NCBI RefSeq assembly: GCF_937616625.2
Contig: NC_065570.1
Location: 6,210,001-6,274,000, forward strand
DNA: 64,000 nt
Direction of reading: 5' to 3'
Source of the DNA: Mercurialis annua
Taxonomy: Eukaryota > Streptophyta > Magnoliopsida > Malpighiales > Euphorbiaceae
Shown here: piece by piece, positions 33,811-45,249 of the stretch
Position numbering within the stretch: position 1 is the first letter of the stretch
Layout: the number at the start of each line of letters is the position of its first letter
The notes under the pieces: model-generated
What the model was told of the DNA's origin: nothing
Databases searched by the model: none
The model's input: the letters and a program-made list of their open reading frames with translations, nothing else
Program-made: the position numbers and the translations under genes

Positions 33811-36318
33811 TATCACGATCCAAATTATTGAGCCGAGACTGGCGCTAGAGAATGGGAGTGATAGCTCCGAAACCCGTAACAAGCCTAAAACCACTAATAA
33901 TTTTTCGCAAATAAAAACATAATATCGTATATAAAATATTTTCAAAAAACTCTTTAAATAATATAATTATAGATATTAAAATATCATATTAGAGTTTACA
34001 TTCAAAACTAACTATTTGAAATCAATTCACTAATCGTATACTGACACCTACTGACTACTGCAGTTTTAGAAACTCATACTTGTGCAAGTCCGACGATTTC
34101 TAGCACAATGGAGATGGCTTGTCTGATCCGACTTCTAATACCTGCAAACATCAGAGTGAGGGGTCAATATTTGAGAAAATACTGAGTGAGTTTGCAAGTT
34201 ACTTATAGTATTATCAAAATATGGCGTCACACGCTTAATACGTGTATAAATTTATGATACAAGCAATCATTTTTAATTTAAAAGTGTGAGTCCAACTCAC
34301 TAGATACGGGGACTTCAGGCTACACCGTAGCCGAGTGCTCACTCGTATCGAAATCAAAGTGTGAGTCCAACTCACTGGTGGGTCCAACCCACTGGTGGGC
34401 CCAGCCCACTAGATACGGGGACTTCAGACTATACCGTAGCCGAGTGCTCACTCGTATCGAATTCATATCATATCATGCATAAATATATATTAAATTCTAA
34501 TCACAAAGCCAGGCAGTCTAGACTGACTCACTAATGATCACGCAGCCTATTGACACTTAATAGGTAGTTGGTCTCTTTGGACCGCACACTAGACATTCAT
34601 CTTCAAATCAACGAATACACAGCATCTATATAATCAAATTCATCAAACCTAACATCTCATATAAACAGTTCATAGAAAAACGATATAAGGATAATAATAA
34701 TAATACTAATAAGGTATGAAAATAACTTTCATAATAATACACAAAAGTAAATTACCACTCACTGTGACCGCTATTCCTTATATCCGAACGTAAGCTCCAA
34801 GAGACTGGCCCGTCAATCTTTGCCGAGCTCCTTGATTCGTCATACTCGTAGCTTGATAGCCCGTCACATCTATCATAGGATTCTATCATTAAAACTTATA
34901 CTTAAAGAATCTATTCTAACAATTATTCTAACCACCAAACATGAGCAAAAGCGCAAAACATAAGCCGTCGCGCTCTAAGCGTATCTTTCTTGATATCTAT
35001 TACCAAATCTCATTCTTACGCTTGGTTAATACCATTAGTGGTGTTCAACTAATCAATTAAGCCTTACTTAATATGTTTATTCCAAAATCCTAGCTCAAAA
35101 CATCAAGTTCCATGTCCATTTCATGCTTTTGGAAGCTATTTTTTGCTCCCGGAGGTCCCCCGGAGGTCACGATCGAAGTAGGGCACGTCGTGCTAGTTTG
35201 GCACGTTGTGCCCCTCATTTTTCATGAAGGGCACGTTGTGCCCTTCCTAGTGCACATCGTGCACCCCTAGTGGTGCACGTCGTGCCCACGACGTTTTTGA
35301 CAAATCTGGACCGTTTTCGAGGCCCCAAATCACTCTAAACTCCTTATATCACATACCCAATCCATCTAGACTCAAAAATCATCAAGAATCCATACGAAAA
35401 TGATGAAAAACGACATGTTTTCTGCGTTTCGATTCGAACGTAGCGTTTTTCATCGAAACAGCCCGTAACCTTTGATTTTAACACCCAAATCAGCAATATT
35501 ACCTTGATATGATGTTTAGGATTGATAGAGCTTCTAATTTCGAAGAGATTGCCGCGAAAATCGTCCGAAACGGACGTCGAACGGCGAAACGGCGATCGAA
35601 CGACGGTAACGATCGATGAATGAAACAAGAAAGAGATGAGAGCTTCTGGAGGATTCTTCCTTCATCCGATTCCTATCATTAACTTTATATATCATGGTTA
35701 AAGTCCCATTTTGGTAGTTGTTCTCTTCATTTGTTACAAATTAACCTTTAAACTTTTCTTTTGTTCGATTTAGTCCATAATTAAATCAATTAACTCTTTA
35801 ATCATAACTATACGTATTATTTATATCCGATAAACAATACAAATCTCAATATTAATATTTTCCCGTCCATAATCTTTTAATTACTATTCTCGAGATTTAA
35901 TTGACTAGTTTGCACTTTGGTCCTTGAACTTTTCAAAATTTGCAATTTAGCCCAAATGCATCCGCGTCCAAATTTTAAAAGGTCTCCGATTGACCCAAAT
36001 TTTTTACCACTATTACTATAAAACATTTCGCGGACCTTGGCGAAATAATTTCCCTTTTCGGGACTTAACTGGTTAAATTACCACTTTAGTCCCTGAACTC
36101 TAGTTTGAGACTTTTTTTGACATTTTTCCTTTTAATTCCAATTCCAAATTTAGAATTGAAATACGGTATTAAATTCCACATAATTATTTTCCCGAAACCG
36201 ACCTACTAAAATTTTACTTATCTAAATTTCACGAAAAATCTTTTCGTTATCGCCATTCCAGCGACTCAAAGCTGGACACGTGGCCCAATTAAATGATTTG
36301 ATCTTTTGGGGTATTACA
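33811..36318 (-). mobile_element. Solo LTR of a Ty3/gypsy element
   Basis: On the minus strand it starts TGTAATACCCCAAAAGATC and ends GGATCGTGATA, a start and end common for large chromovirus-type LTRs. The final CA appears mutated to TA. A perfect 5-bp target duplication TAAAA flanks it (33806-33810 and 36319-36323). It is 2508 bp long with no interior or second LTR, so it arose by LTR-LTR recombination. It contains direct repeats at 34275-34460 (GATACGGGGACTTCAG, CCGTAGCCGAGTGCTCACTC) and a cluster of GCACGTCGTGC-like palindromes at 35186-35300. It interrupts the right arm of the outer MITE. Confidence 0.85.
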
Positions 36319-36349
36319 TAAAAGGTCATAGTTTTTTAAGGCATTAGGC

Positions 36350-36820
36350 GTAAATTAAATAAAAGACATTTTGTGTTTTTTGTTGGATATTAAAAAGATC
36401 ATCAAATTTTAAATTTTATTTTAAAGTACTAAACTATATAAATTTTGTCTCAAAATGAATACTAACTCTAATAACAAGAAAAACAAAATAATTACTTAGC
36501 ATCAAATTTTGGTAAGTGACCTCCGGTAAAGTAAAATAATAATTTTAATAAAAATAAAATAAAATAGAAAATATAATAACTATTTTAAATTTTAATAAAA
36601 AATCAGTGACTTGCAAAATTTCATACCTTTTTTGCTGGCGTCGAACATAATGTTCTTGATAATCATTATTTAACAAATCAATTTGTTGGAAAAAATTACC
36701 ACATAGCTCATTTGTTTGTAGACATTCAGTCGGTTAATATTTTTATAAATTAATATTATTTAAAGAACATTAAACTCATTTTTAGTTAAATCAAGATTCC
36801 CTAATATTTGTCTTAACAGT
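36350..36820. other. AT-rich intergenic DNA
   Basis: Nothing recognised. Confidence 0.4.
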
Positions 36821-36837
36821 TAATTTTTGGAGTTGCT

Positions 36838-36853
36838 TTTTTTTTTTGATGAA
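36838..36853 (-). mobile_element. Tail-only LINE insertion B, 16 bp
   Basis: The insert reads TTCATC plus ten A on the minus strand, between perfect 17-bp direct repeats TAATTTTTGGAGTTGCT (36821-36837 and 36854-36870). It shares its last bases with the 3' end of the LINE at 52213-57970. Confidence 0.85.
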
Positions 36854-37334
36854 TAATTTTTGGAGTTGCTATTTAGGAAATATTCTTAAATAAGTAACAC
36901 AACTAAATCGTGATCATTTTAAAGTGTTTTCTTTCAGTTTCTTAAACAAAATGTTAATGACTTTTCTTTGTTAAACATGTTTGACTTTGATTATATGGTC
37001 AACTGATGATGCAATTAGATGAAATGTGCAATTATGGAATAACTCAATTATTTGTTTAATTGTCTTCTAATTCATAATTTTACTATATGGTATTCATGCC
37101 ATTCTTGTTATATCCTTATAAATATAGAAAAAAAATTGTGACACAATGACAATGGTCAGCCTAGGAAATGCGTAAATTGGTTGGAACTTGTTTTACACCT
37201 CTTGAAGATTATATAAGGTCACTATTATGAACCATGAGCGAGCGGAATCAAGAAAAGATTGTACCCAAGAACGAAGTCAGGAATTAATATTTTTTTAAAT
37301 ATTGTATGCTATAAATTCAAATATTGTTATGTAT

Positions 37335-37346
37335 TTTTTTTGATGA
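37335..37346 (-). mobile_element. Tail-only LINE insertion C, 12 bp
   Basis: The insert reads TCATC plus seven A on the minus strand, between perfect 16-bp direct repeats AAATATTGTTATGTAT (37319-37334 and 37347-37362). The exact border is ambiguous by a base where insert and repeat share an A. Confidence 0.8.
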
Positions 37347-37561
37347 AAATATTGTTATGTATAATTATAAAAAAAGGACAATAATAAAATATAAATAATT
37401 TAATATACATACTTTTATTATTAAAAAAAAAATTATTCTAAAACCCTCGCATATATCATAATTCACATTTTAATCTCTCTTGTTTTTTTAATATAAGAGA
37501 GACCTATTTTAATTTTTAGCAGAAATTAATTGTCAAAATATGTATTTTTAAACAGACAAAC

Positions 37562-37636
37562 CGTGGCTTGAGAAAGTTGGGGTGGAACCCCAACCTCATG
37601 CATCAAGAAGGACTTGGCCACTACGCCAAATCTTAA
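37562..37636 (-). mobile_element. tRNA-derived SINE head (fragment)
   Basis: On the minus strand TGGCGTAGTGGCCAAGTCC resembles a pol III A box and GGTTGGGGTTCCACCCC a B box, about 30 bases apart. No body or tail with target duplication is seen, so it is a fragment or a tRNA-like pseudogene. Confidence 0.45.
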
Positions 37637-38605
37637 AGTGAGTCCTTTTGTTTAGAAATCAAACAATATTGTCCTCCATTTTTATTATTATCAATAATTT
37701 AGTCCGTTTGGTTCATTTTTGGTGTTAGTCAACTGAGTTAAAAGACTAAATTAAATAAATTCAATTTAAACACTTACATTTTTAACATGTTTAAATAAAA
37801 GTTATATTATTATGAAATTTAGTGAATTTATGGATTTATTTTAATTTTTAATATTTATTAATATTCTAATTTTTGAAAAAATTTGTTATATTTTTTTTAG
37901 TTTTAAAAACTAAATGAAGCAAAAAAAATATTTTTTTCAAAAATTAAAATAAGAGAAGTAAAATGAGATAAATTCAATTCAATTCAATTTATTATTTTTA
38001 TTTATATTTACGTCAAAAATAAATTTAAGAGCTAAATTGAAATTTAAAATTTTGGTGTGTAGTGAGTTTTATTACATACGCATTTTTGGCGTGTAATGAT
38101 TTTTATTTTTAGTTATTAGATAAGATATATACCATTGAATTAATTTTAATATGATATAAATCATCCTTCAGTGAAATGGAGAAAAATTGAGGAATTGAAA
38201 ATTTGACGGGAGCCACTCCCAAAAGAAAAAAAGCTAACAAAACAATCATCCTAGTTTTTCTAGGAAAAATTAAGAAACGAACAATTGCAATTTGAGTATC
38301 AAGGACAACCAACAATAATATCATATTTGAATTTATTTTTCAGAATTTGAAGGTTGTTTGAAAGGCTAAATACTCAGAGTTGTTAACCTTAAAATATGTC
38401 AAATTTGTACGTATATGCACCCTTACAAAGCCTTCAAGCCGTTGCATTTCTAGTCTAATTTACAAGCCTTCTAGTCTGTCCAGCCCTCACTGGTAAACTA
38501 AGTCTTTGCGCCTTGCAAAGTAGTCTTCTCAGGCAAATCTTCAACGGCTAATGAGAACATGCATGTATATATCCTCATAAGCTAATCAAAAGTCTGTTAT
38601 AAAAT
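37637..38605. other. AT-rich intergenic DNA
   Basis: The 71-codon minus frame at 38109-38324 is hydrophobic but matches nothing I recognise and is not called. The rest is AT-rich. Confidence 0.4.
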
Positions 38606-38834
38606 AATCTTAAAGGCGTAAATGAGTTGATAAGACGCTCTTCTAGTTTAAGTGAGGTCGCGGGTTCGAACCATATTATGCAGCTGTATAAAATTTGGAG
38701 TCAAAGTTTACATCCTGCAAGGGATCTACACGGCTCTTGAGGATTAGTCTGAATGTGAAAGGTTTAAAAGTGTCGTCTCATAATTAAGATCCGTTCAGAA
38801 AATCTCATGAACCTTGTATAAAAAAATAATTCTT
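38606..38834 (+). mobile_element. tRNA-derived SINE
   Basis: TAAATGAGTTGATAAGACGC (A-box-like) is followed by GGTCGCGGGTTCGAACC (an excellent B box), a body of about 150 bases, and an end TTGTATAAAAAAATAATTCTT. The 9-base word TTATAAAAT at 38597-38605 and 38835-38843 is a possible target duplication. Confidence 0.6.
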
Positions 38835-38907
38835 TTATAAAATGACCATAATATCAATCGTGTTCATAAAGTTTCAATTCGACCAAGCGAGATCATATGT
38901 TCGCCCT

Positions 38908-38989
38908 GCAAATTATGCTCCTTTGGCATAACAATCTAATTTTTATGAGCAAATTATGCTCCTTTGGCATAACAATCTAATTTTTATGA
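38908..38989. repeat. Perfect 41-bp tandem duplication
   Basis: A 41-base unit starting GCAAATTATGCTCCTTTGGC occurs twice head to tail without a difference. No gene is nearby. Confidence 0.9.
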
Positions 38990-41635
38990 AATTTGTGCCC
39001 TTGAAAGGATTTGTTTGCCCTTGTGAAAATTCTACTACTCTTATTAAAAAATGACTTTTTGCTGGAAGCTTTTTTATGCATTAAGAGTTCTACTGTGGTC
39101 TATACAATCATAAAAAGAATTAGAATAATTTTTTGGTTAATTGTTAAAGTTAATATTTTTAAAAATATGAAATGACAAAAATCCAGTACGGCCAATGTTG
39201 TTTATTGTTTTCAGTTATATTTTGTTTTATTTTACCTTATTACTGATTGTATTTGTTTTCTTAATCATTTCTGTTTACTTTATCCATTCTAAATATGCAC
39301 TATGATATTTCTATACTGATAAAATTATTAATTTGTCCTTTTTCAATATAATTTGAATTATCAAATTACTAAGTGTTATCTCTCTCTCTCTAAAAAAGCT
39401 CTACTTTCTCTCTAAAAACTCTCTCATTTTGTTCTTGTTTAAAGTGGGAGAAGGTGATTTCCGATCTTAACCGAAAAATCATTTTCTCTACATTCAAATT
39501 ATTACTATCTCTACGACATTTTTTTTATACTTATATGTTTTTCGATCTATAAATCTTTATAGATCTAGAATTTTATTAAAACTTATTATAGTTTTCGTTG
39601 AATGATCTTGATAATAGAAGGTGTTGTGAGATATAAATTTACTTTCTTAGAACTTTTTTGAAGACGAAGATCGAAAAACATGAATTTTCAATAGATCTAC
39701 CTATTGAAGATGTGATTTGAAAAGTTTAAAGTTTGAAGATTCAAACGGTTTCAAGATCGTAGTCTTAATATTTATATATTTGGGTAACCTTTTGATGGTT
39801 GAAAAAGCCCTATTCGATGACTGTATCAAACAGCTCTCATCATTATTCTAGATTAGTTCTTTCAATTTGTTGAGGAACTATTTTATTATGTAATTTTTAT
39901 TTTATCAGTGGAAGTTTTAGTCTCTGAAAAAAAAAAATATTAATTTGTTCAGTTTTCATTATCTGTTTTACTAATTGTCATTCGAACCAATAATATTAAT
40001 AAAGATTGAATTATTTTATTTGAATAAATGGATAAAATAAGTAAGGTTGTCTGATAGTCCTATCGAGTATCGACTGTGGTTGGGTTGCTAGGAACATGTC
40101 CTAACAGGCTGGAAGGGATTCTTGGAAAATGGAGTGGAGAAGAGGGAATCCATTTCTTTAATTAAAAATCAAACTTCACGTTTGTTAGTATAATTTAAAG
40201 TGTCAATAAAATTAAAATATTAAACGAATTTTTAAACAAGAGATAATAAATTATGAATTACGACAAATGTGAAAACTTGAAAGTAATTTGCTTATGCTTT
40301 TTATACTATAAAGAGGTAAGATTATTGAAGCAAAAAATACCGTAAACGGCTAACAAGTTTTGACCAATTCAAGGTTTGGTCTAGTCTAGTCGAAGTATTA
40401 TCAAATTCGATTTCAATTCGACTATAACATTTAAATATTAAATTTCATTGAGTAATATTTTCAGAATTACAGCTTGAATTATACAAGATATATATACACT
40501 AGAAAACATCCTTTTAACAACGGAAACCCTGAAATCCGTAGCTACATTACTTTTTCGTCGGTAAAAGATTAAAATCTATCGCTAAATCATTTTTTTCTGT
40601 TGGTAATGTACTTTTATCTAATAGCAATGAGATATTCTCTATTCGACGAACCAGATTCTATTTTTTCTGAATTAATCTAAATTTAACCAGAAATAAACGG
40701 TAAAATAATTATTTCTATTTATAACTTTAAGCATTTTAAATTTTTTAGATAATTTAATCCGTTAATTTTATAAAATGGAAGAAATGTTTTCATAATGTGT
40801 ATGAAATGACGTAAATTACTTATATAGATTTATTTAATTGGATCATTTAGAGAAGATATATTTTATAACTTTGATTGTATTATTAAGATATTCGAATTCG
40901 ATTCATATAAATTTTAATTTATATATTTAGAATATAAGTGTAATATATATAGTAAGGGTCAACTAATAAATTATTTGAAACTCGATTAAACTCATAACAT
41001 TCTTGAGTTTAGTATTTGAATATTCAAATTTGCCTTGAATTCTAATTTCATTAATTCGAATTCGAGTTTGACTAGATGAAATTAAATTAATTTTATATAT
41101 ATTTAGGTTAAAGTCAAGTAGCTTCTGAGTTATCTCAACTCAATTTCACCCTACTATACTACGGAGAAATGCTTAAGACTAATCAATTCAATTTTACTTG
41201 AACTTGATGAATGTTGATTATTATTAAGGACCAAATTAAGCCAATTTATAACAAATATGGATTTTCCCTTCTAGTTCTAGGATAGGGCTTGAGCCTGGAG
41301 GAAAATCTCAGAAATATTGACAGACAAGATATCTATTAGGTTTCAGTATAAGAGAGATAGGATAGGATGCAGTATTATGGCCATTAATAGAAGATTTTAC
41401 TTTTTTTTTTAAATCAAACCAAACCAAAAATATAAAAATATTAATATTTTAAAGTTAATCCACCCAATTAGTTCAATTGATTTTTCAGTTTAATTTACAC
41501 TAAAATTTAATTAATTTTTTTCTTATTATCAATATCGAACCAAACGACAAATTTTTTTTAATATATTAGATAGAAATTCCAAATTTCTAGGGTTGGTTTT
41601 GCTGTTGCACACCCCAAATCATAAGAGATGATTAT
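38990..41635. other. AT-rich intergenic DNA, no gene supported
   Basis: About 39375-39480 has CT-rich leader-like repeats (CTCTCTCTCTC, then ACTCTCTCATTTTG), and about 40050-40130 has a GC-richer piece (CTGTGGTTGGGTTGCTAGG). Neither lies next to a coding frame. They may be LTR or captured-leader remnants. Confidence 0.35.
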
Positions 41636-42085
41636 ACAATACAACTGTTGTGCCACATCATTCGTACAATAAATCAATGAGCAGTATTTTTAAAATCGAC
41701 CGGTTGAGCCAGTTTGATAAGTTTTAAAATAATAAAAAACTAGAGTTAACGATGTATTTTTAGTATTTAACGACGGTTTAATTCTCGTTGTTCGATTCAA
41801 CTTCCGGTTCACCGGTTCAACCCTCGGTTTTATACCAGTTCAATTCGGTCCAAATCGGTTCCACCGTAAATTTCGGTTTTTTTTATAGTTTTAGACCAGA
41901 TCACTGAATGCTTCCCGGTCTAACTGGTTCGACCGGCCGGTCCGGTTATATTTTTAAAATACTGCCAATGAGGCGTTAGTCATGTGTTAATATTTAATGA
42001 TAAAAACATAAGCAATAATTAAAGATTTCTCATCGCAAATGCTCATTGACTTGTTGTAAAAATGACGTGGCGCAACTATTGCTTG
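41636..42085. mobile_element. Short TIR MITE, copy 2, split by a hAT MITE
   Basis: The outer ends match copy 1 at 1418-1575: GTTGTGCCACATCATTCGTAC at the left, AATGACGTGGCGCAACTATT at the right. The body is interrupted by the element at 41682-41964. Confidence 0.6.
41682..41964. mobile_element. hAT-type MITE nested in the TIR MITE
   Basis: The termini CAGTATTTTTAAAATCGACC and the complement of a right end CAGTATTTTAAAAATATAAC are inverted. The flanks TCAATGAG (41674-41681) and CCAATGAG (41965-41972) form an 8-bp duplication with one mismatch. The interior is rich in CGGTT words. Confidence 0.72.
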
Positions 42086-43050
42086 GGATAAATACTCAGT
42101 CATAAGGTCCCCGATAAAAATAACACACTGCAATTCCAACATGCCAATCTTTCACTGCCATTGGCTAATAGCCAATGAGAAAAAACCGAACCGGTTTAAA
42201 AATTAAATCGAACCAAATCAATAATAGTAGGTCGGATTTATTTATTGTAATTTTTTAAAATATTGATTTGGTTAGGTTTTGTACTTTTGAAAAAAGCAAA
42301 AACGAACTATATCTTTATAATTTAATATTTTTAAAAACTATATTATTGTCTCGAGAATAACATTATTTTTTATATATTTAAATGACTAATATGTACGATA
42401 TTTTACAATATGGTTTAGATTTAATTTTTAAATTTAATATCTATTAATGTTTCATTTCATTTGATTTCATTTTTTTATTTTTTAAAGTTAAAATAATAAT
42501 TATTATTCTTAAATTTTAGTTGAAACGAAAACCAAATCAAACCGCACTAAACTGAACTTCAGTCTTTAATTCGGTTTGGTCTTTTTTCTTTAAAAAGCCA
42601 AACAATTTTGATAATTTTACCACCGACACGTATCTAACATATCGATGCATAATCATGTTGGCTATAGCGTATTTTTTTTATGTCATATTTATAACAAGAC
42701 AATGAGCATTTTCGATAGGAAATCTTTTAATTATCATTTAATTTTTTTAATATTAATTTTTCTACATTGCTAACGTATCAATGGTTTGTTGTACGAATGA
42801 TATGGCGCAACGGTTGTGTGCAATAATTTGTCTGGCTATAAAATACCAACCATTAATGGCTTAAGTTGGATCAACATCTATAGAAGGAATACAGTATCTA
42901 CAGTAATAGACTGCATTTTTGTTTAATTTGATGGTGCTATTTGTTCTTCTTCCCATACAGTTTATTTTTTCTAGCTGGACTAGTACAAGGTACTCTATCA
43001 AGACAAACACTTACTACAATGTCACAGACTCGCTCATGTGCATACAGTAA
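42086..43050. other. AT-rich DNA with a third, reversed copy of the short TIR MITE
   Basis: About 42650-42840 carries TTGTTGTACGAATGATATGGCGCAAC and TGAGCATTTTCGATAGG, matching copy 1 in reverse. The rest shows no gene. Confidence 0.45.
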
Positions 43051-44402
43051 GATTGCTGACATGAAATGAGTTGTAGCACGGAACTAGAAATGCTAAAACG
43101 AAATTACGGAAACGAAAAATCGAATAAAACCACATTATAGAAAAGGTTGTAAATGTAAAATCTCCGAATTTAAAAGCATTACTAGAAATGAAAATGAAAC
43201 AACGAAATATAGGAACTAGGGACGGAACTACCCTTAGGCTAGGATAGGCTCCAGCCTTCCGCCTTCAGAACTAGAAGGTTAAGCCCAAGCTGCCCGAAAA
43301 TCAGAGGTAAATTAGAAGTTGAGTCCGGACTGATCTTTTTTTTTTCGAGCAATGTAGCAACCTACTACTTCTGCAGAAGAAGTAAATGACACACTGAACT
43401 CTTTTAACTTGTTATAGACCTTCACAGGAGGGGATGGCCCCTTAAAAATGGGACTGTTTCCTTAGAGTAGGATACTGTTTAAGTAAGTTTCTGCACAGTT
43501 CAATCAACTTTTTTAAGATCTAAACTTCAATGATCAATGTATTATTGCAGAGGAATAGGGTACTTCATCTGTTGATCTAAATAAGCTTCTACAGTTCATA
43601 TCACTAACAGCTAGGCCACTGGTTCTGACATAGCTCCAATCCCATAACACTATAATTCTGAAATGATGTCTTCTGTTTACAAAGGCTGAAACGTTTCTGA
43701 TGAATAGTGTCTGTTCTTAACTTATAGTATTTGATAATATTTAATGAAAAAGATATTCATAGTCTGTAGACAACAAACACAATTGTTCTTGCCATTTAGA
43801 CATAAACTCTCAATAATTTAACATCATAAAAATCAAAACACTATGTTAAGTTAGATCAAATAGGACCGTGTGAGCTGTATAATAAAAATCGATCATTCTC
43901 TTACACAGGTAGCCGAAAGGGTAGGGCAGCTGAAGCGGCCACCCGGGGCAGGCCCCGCTGCTGCCTCTCCTCCAACGATACTTTCTGATAACGCCCCTTC
44001 TTGTCTTTCCCGCTACGCCACTATGCTCTTACATTCACTATAGAGTATAGACTAATAAACTTGCACCTAAATAAATAGAGTGCAGTCCGTTTAGACTCAA
44101 ATTCGAGACCTGCATAATTTTTTTTAAAATAAGAATACCAATTAGACCGCTTCTTGATCAAATTTCATCATTTAGTTTTGTTTCTAACTTTCTATGATGA
44201 AGTAAACACAATGAATTTCCAATTCATACCTATATCTCAACTCCTCTACAACAAATCTCTACCATTCTCTGAAAGATTTAGATTTCGACAAACCAGATTA
44301 ATTGGTCAAGAACTTAACACCAACGGAATGACAAAACCTTGACAAAATCACCTGAAAAAACTTAATAATCTAAATTAATGCCACCAAACATCTCAAGATC
44401 AA
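43051..44402. other. Mixed intergenic DNA with repeat ends and a GC-rich island
   Basis: GTAGCACGGAAC near 43074 matches the terminus of the hAT family at 4566 and 5645, so a decayed copy probably begins there. About 43210-43330 looks like a MITE end (GGGACGGAACTACCCTTAGG). About 43905-43995 is a strongly GC-rich island (GGCCACCCGGGGCAGGCCCC) whose origin I cannot name. No coding frame is supported. Confidence 0.35.
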
Positions 44403-45249
44403 TCAACCAAGATTATTTTTGTAAAAACAGTACCTGAAAAAACACGTACAGTGACCCAGAAGAGGCAAAATAATTCCATGCCTTCCAAATAAAATGGGAG
44501 ACATAGTCATCTTCATAAGTCCCGTAAATGTATAATTACATTTGTGTAAATTGAACATAACTGCAAAAACAATCACTAGTGCAGTTGTCAAGAACACCAT
44601 CAAAGTTTTGGCCTTCATCGTCACGTAATTCTTGAAAAATAAAGCCGTTAGTGACAAGATTGATAGACCATGAATTATCATCCCCTTTTTGTCATTCTCA
44701 CGTATTGCTTTTGAAAATAACGTTAAGGTTCCGGTGAACAAAGATTCAATGCAAATTGGTCCCTGCAATATAACAAAATCAAAAAGATTAATTGAAATAT
44801 ATATAAATTACCAATGAGCTACAAAGCACTGCACATCAATCTGCTAGGTCGTGAGTTCAATTCCTCCCACAAACAAAAAAAAGTATTATATAAATTAATT
44901 AAAAAAATACCTCAGACATTTTTAGTGAATTTGAAGGAGTTTTATTTTCTGGGTTTTTGAGAAAAAGTTTTTTCTTTGCTGAAATTGGCTGTTTTCTTGA
45001 TGGTATAATCTTAAATTTACGGAAAAATTTGAGGAATTTAGATTTGAGAGAGACATTTTGTTGGCTGCTAGGAATTGAAAGGCCGGAATCTGATTTCAAT
45101 CGGAAAAGAAAACGGTGGAGCTTGAGAAAGAGTGAGAATTTGAGGGATTTACAAGTGGGATTTGTGTCTTTAGCTTTGAATTTGAAATGGGAATTTTTGA
45201 ATTTGGCATTGACGTTGATTTTCCATGACTGTTGCTTCGCCGACGGCAT
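44403..45249 (-). CDS. Small multi-pass membrane protein, function unknown
   Basis: Two coding exons on the minus strand: 45249-44911 and 44762-44403, joined in phase 0 (donor GAG|GTATTT, acceptor TTGCAG), 232 residues. The first 113 are very rich in Lys, Phe and Ser (MPSAKQQSWKINVNAKFKNS) and have no clear domain; a plastid targeting role is possible but not shown. The second exon has three hydrophobic segments: about HGLSILSLTALFF, TLMVFLTTALVIVFAVMFNL, and ILFGRHGIILPLLGHCTCFF. A donor-like CAG|GTACTG near 44434 would allow another ending. I do not recognise the family. Support comes from the consistent splice sites, the open frame in AT-rich DNA and the membrane pattern. The intron holds a short SINE-like insertion. 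Confidence 0.5.
44811..44886 (+). mobile_element. 76-bp tRNA-like SINE insertion in the intron
   Basis: It includes GGTCGTGAGTTCAATTCC, a B-box-like tRNA 3' half, and ends in an A-rich tail (AAACAAAAAAAAG). Perfect 11-bp direct repeats TATATAAATTA flank it (44800-44810 and 44887-44897). It is probably a 5'-truncated SINE or a reverse-transcribed tRNA half. Confidence 0.65.

Larger units (their letters stand above)
25212..36349. mobile_element. Fold-back MITE forming the outer layer of a four-element nest
   Basis: The left arm, 25212-25422, starts GGCCTAATATCTCAAAAAAC and holds CGACGTTGAAAGTTCACCAA. The right arm is split: 33542-33805 holds the inverted words (GGGTAAAATTAACCAGTTTT, CAACGTCAGGGTAGAATTG), and after the solo LTR it resumes at 36324 and ends AAGGCATTAGGC at 36349. 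Without the insertions it would be about 500 bases. Flanks TAAATTAAT and TAAATTAAA suggest an imperfect 9-bp target duplication. It matches the intact copy at 21466-21846. Confidence 0.7.

Noticed and set aside
34275..34460. CRISPR-like direct repeats
   Set aside because: Few, unequal units without regular spacers, inside a plant solo LTR; simple LTR duplication.
38109..38324. 71-codon hydrophobic minus frame
   Set aside because: No recognisable motif and no flanking exons; hydrophobicity follows from T-rich codons.
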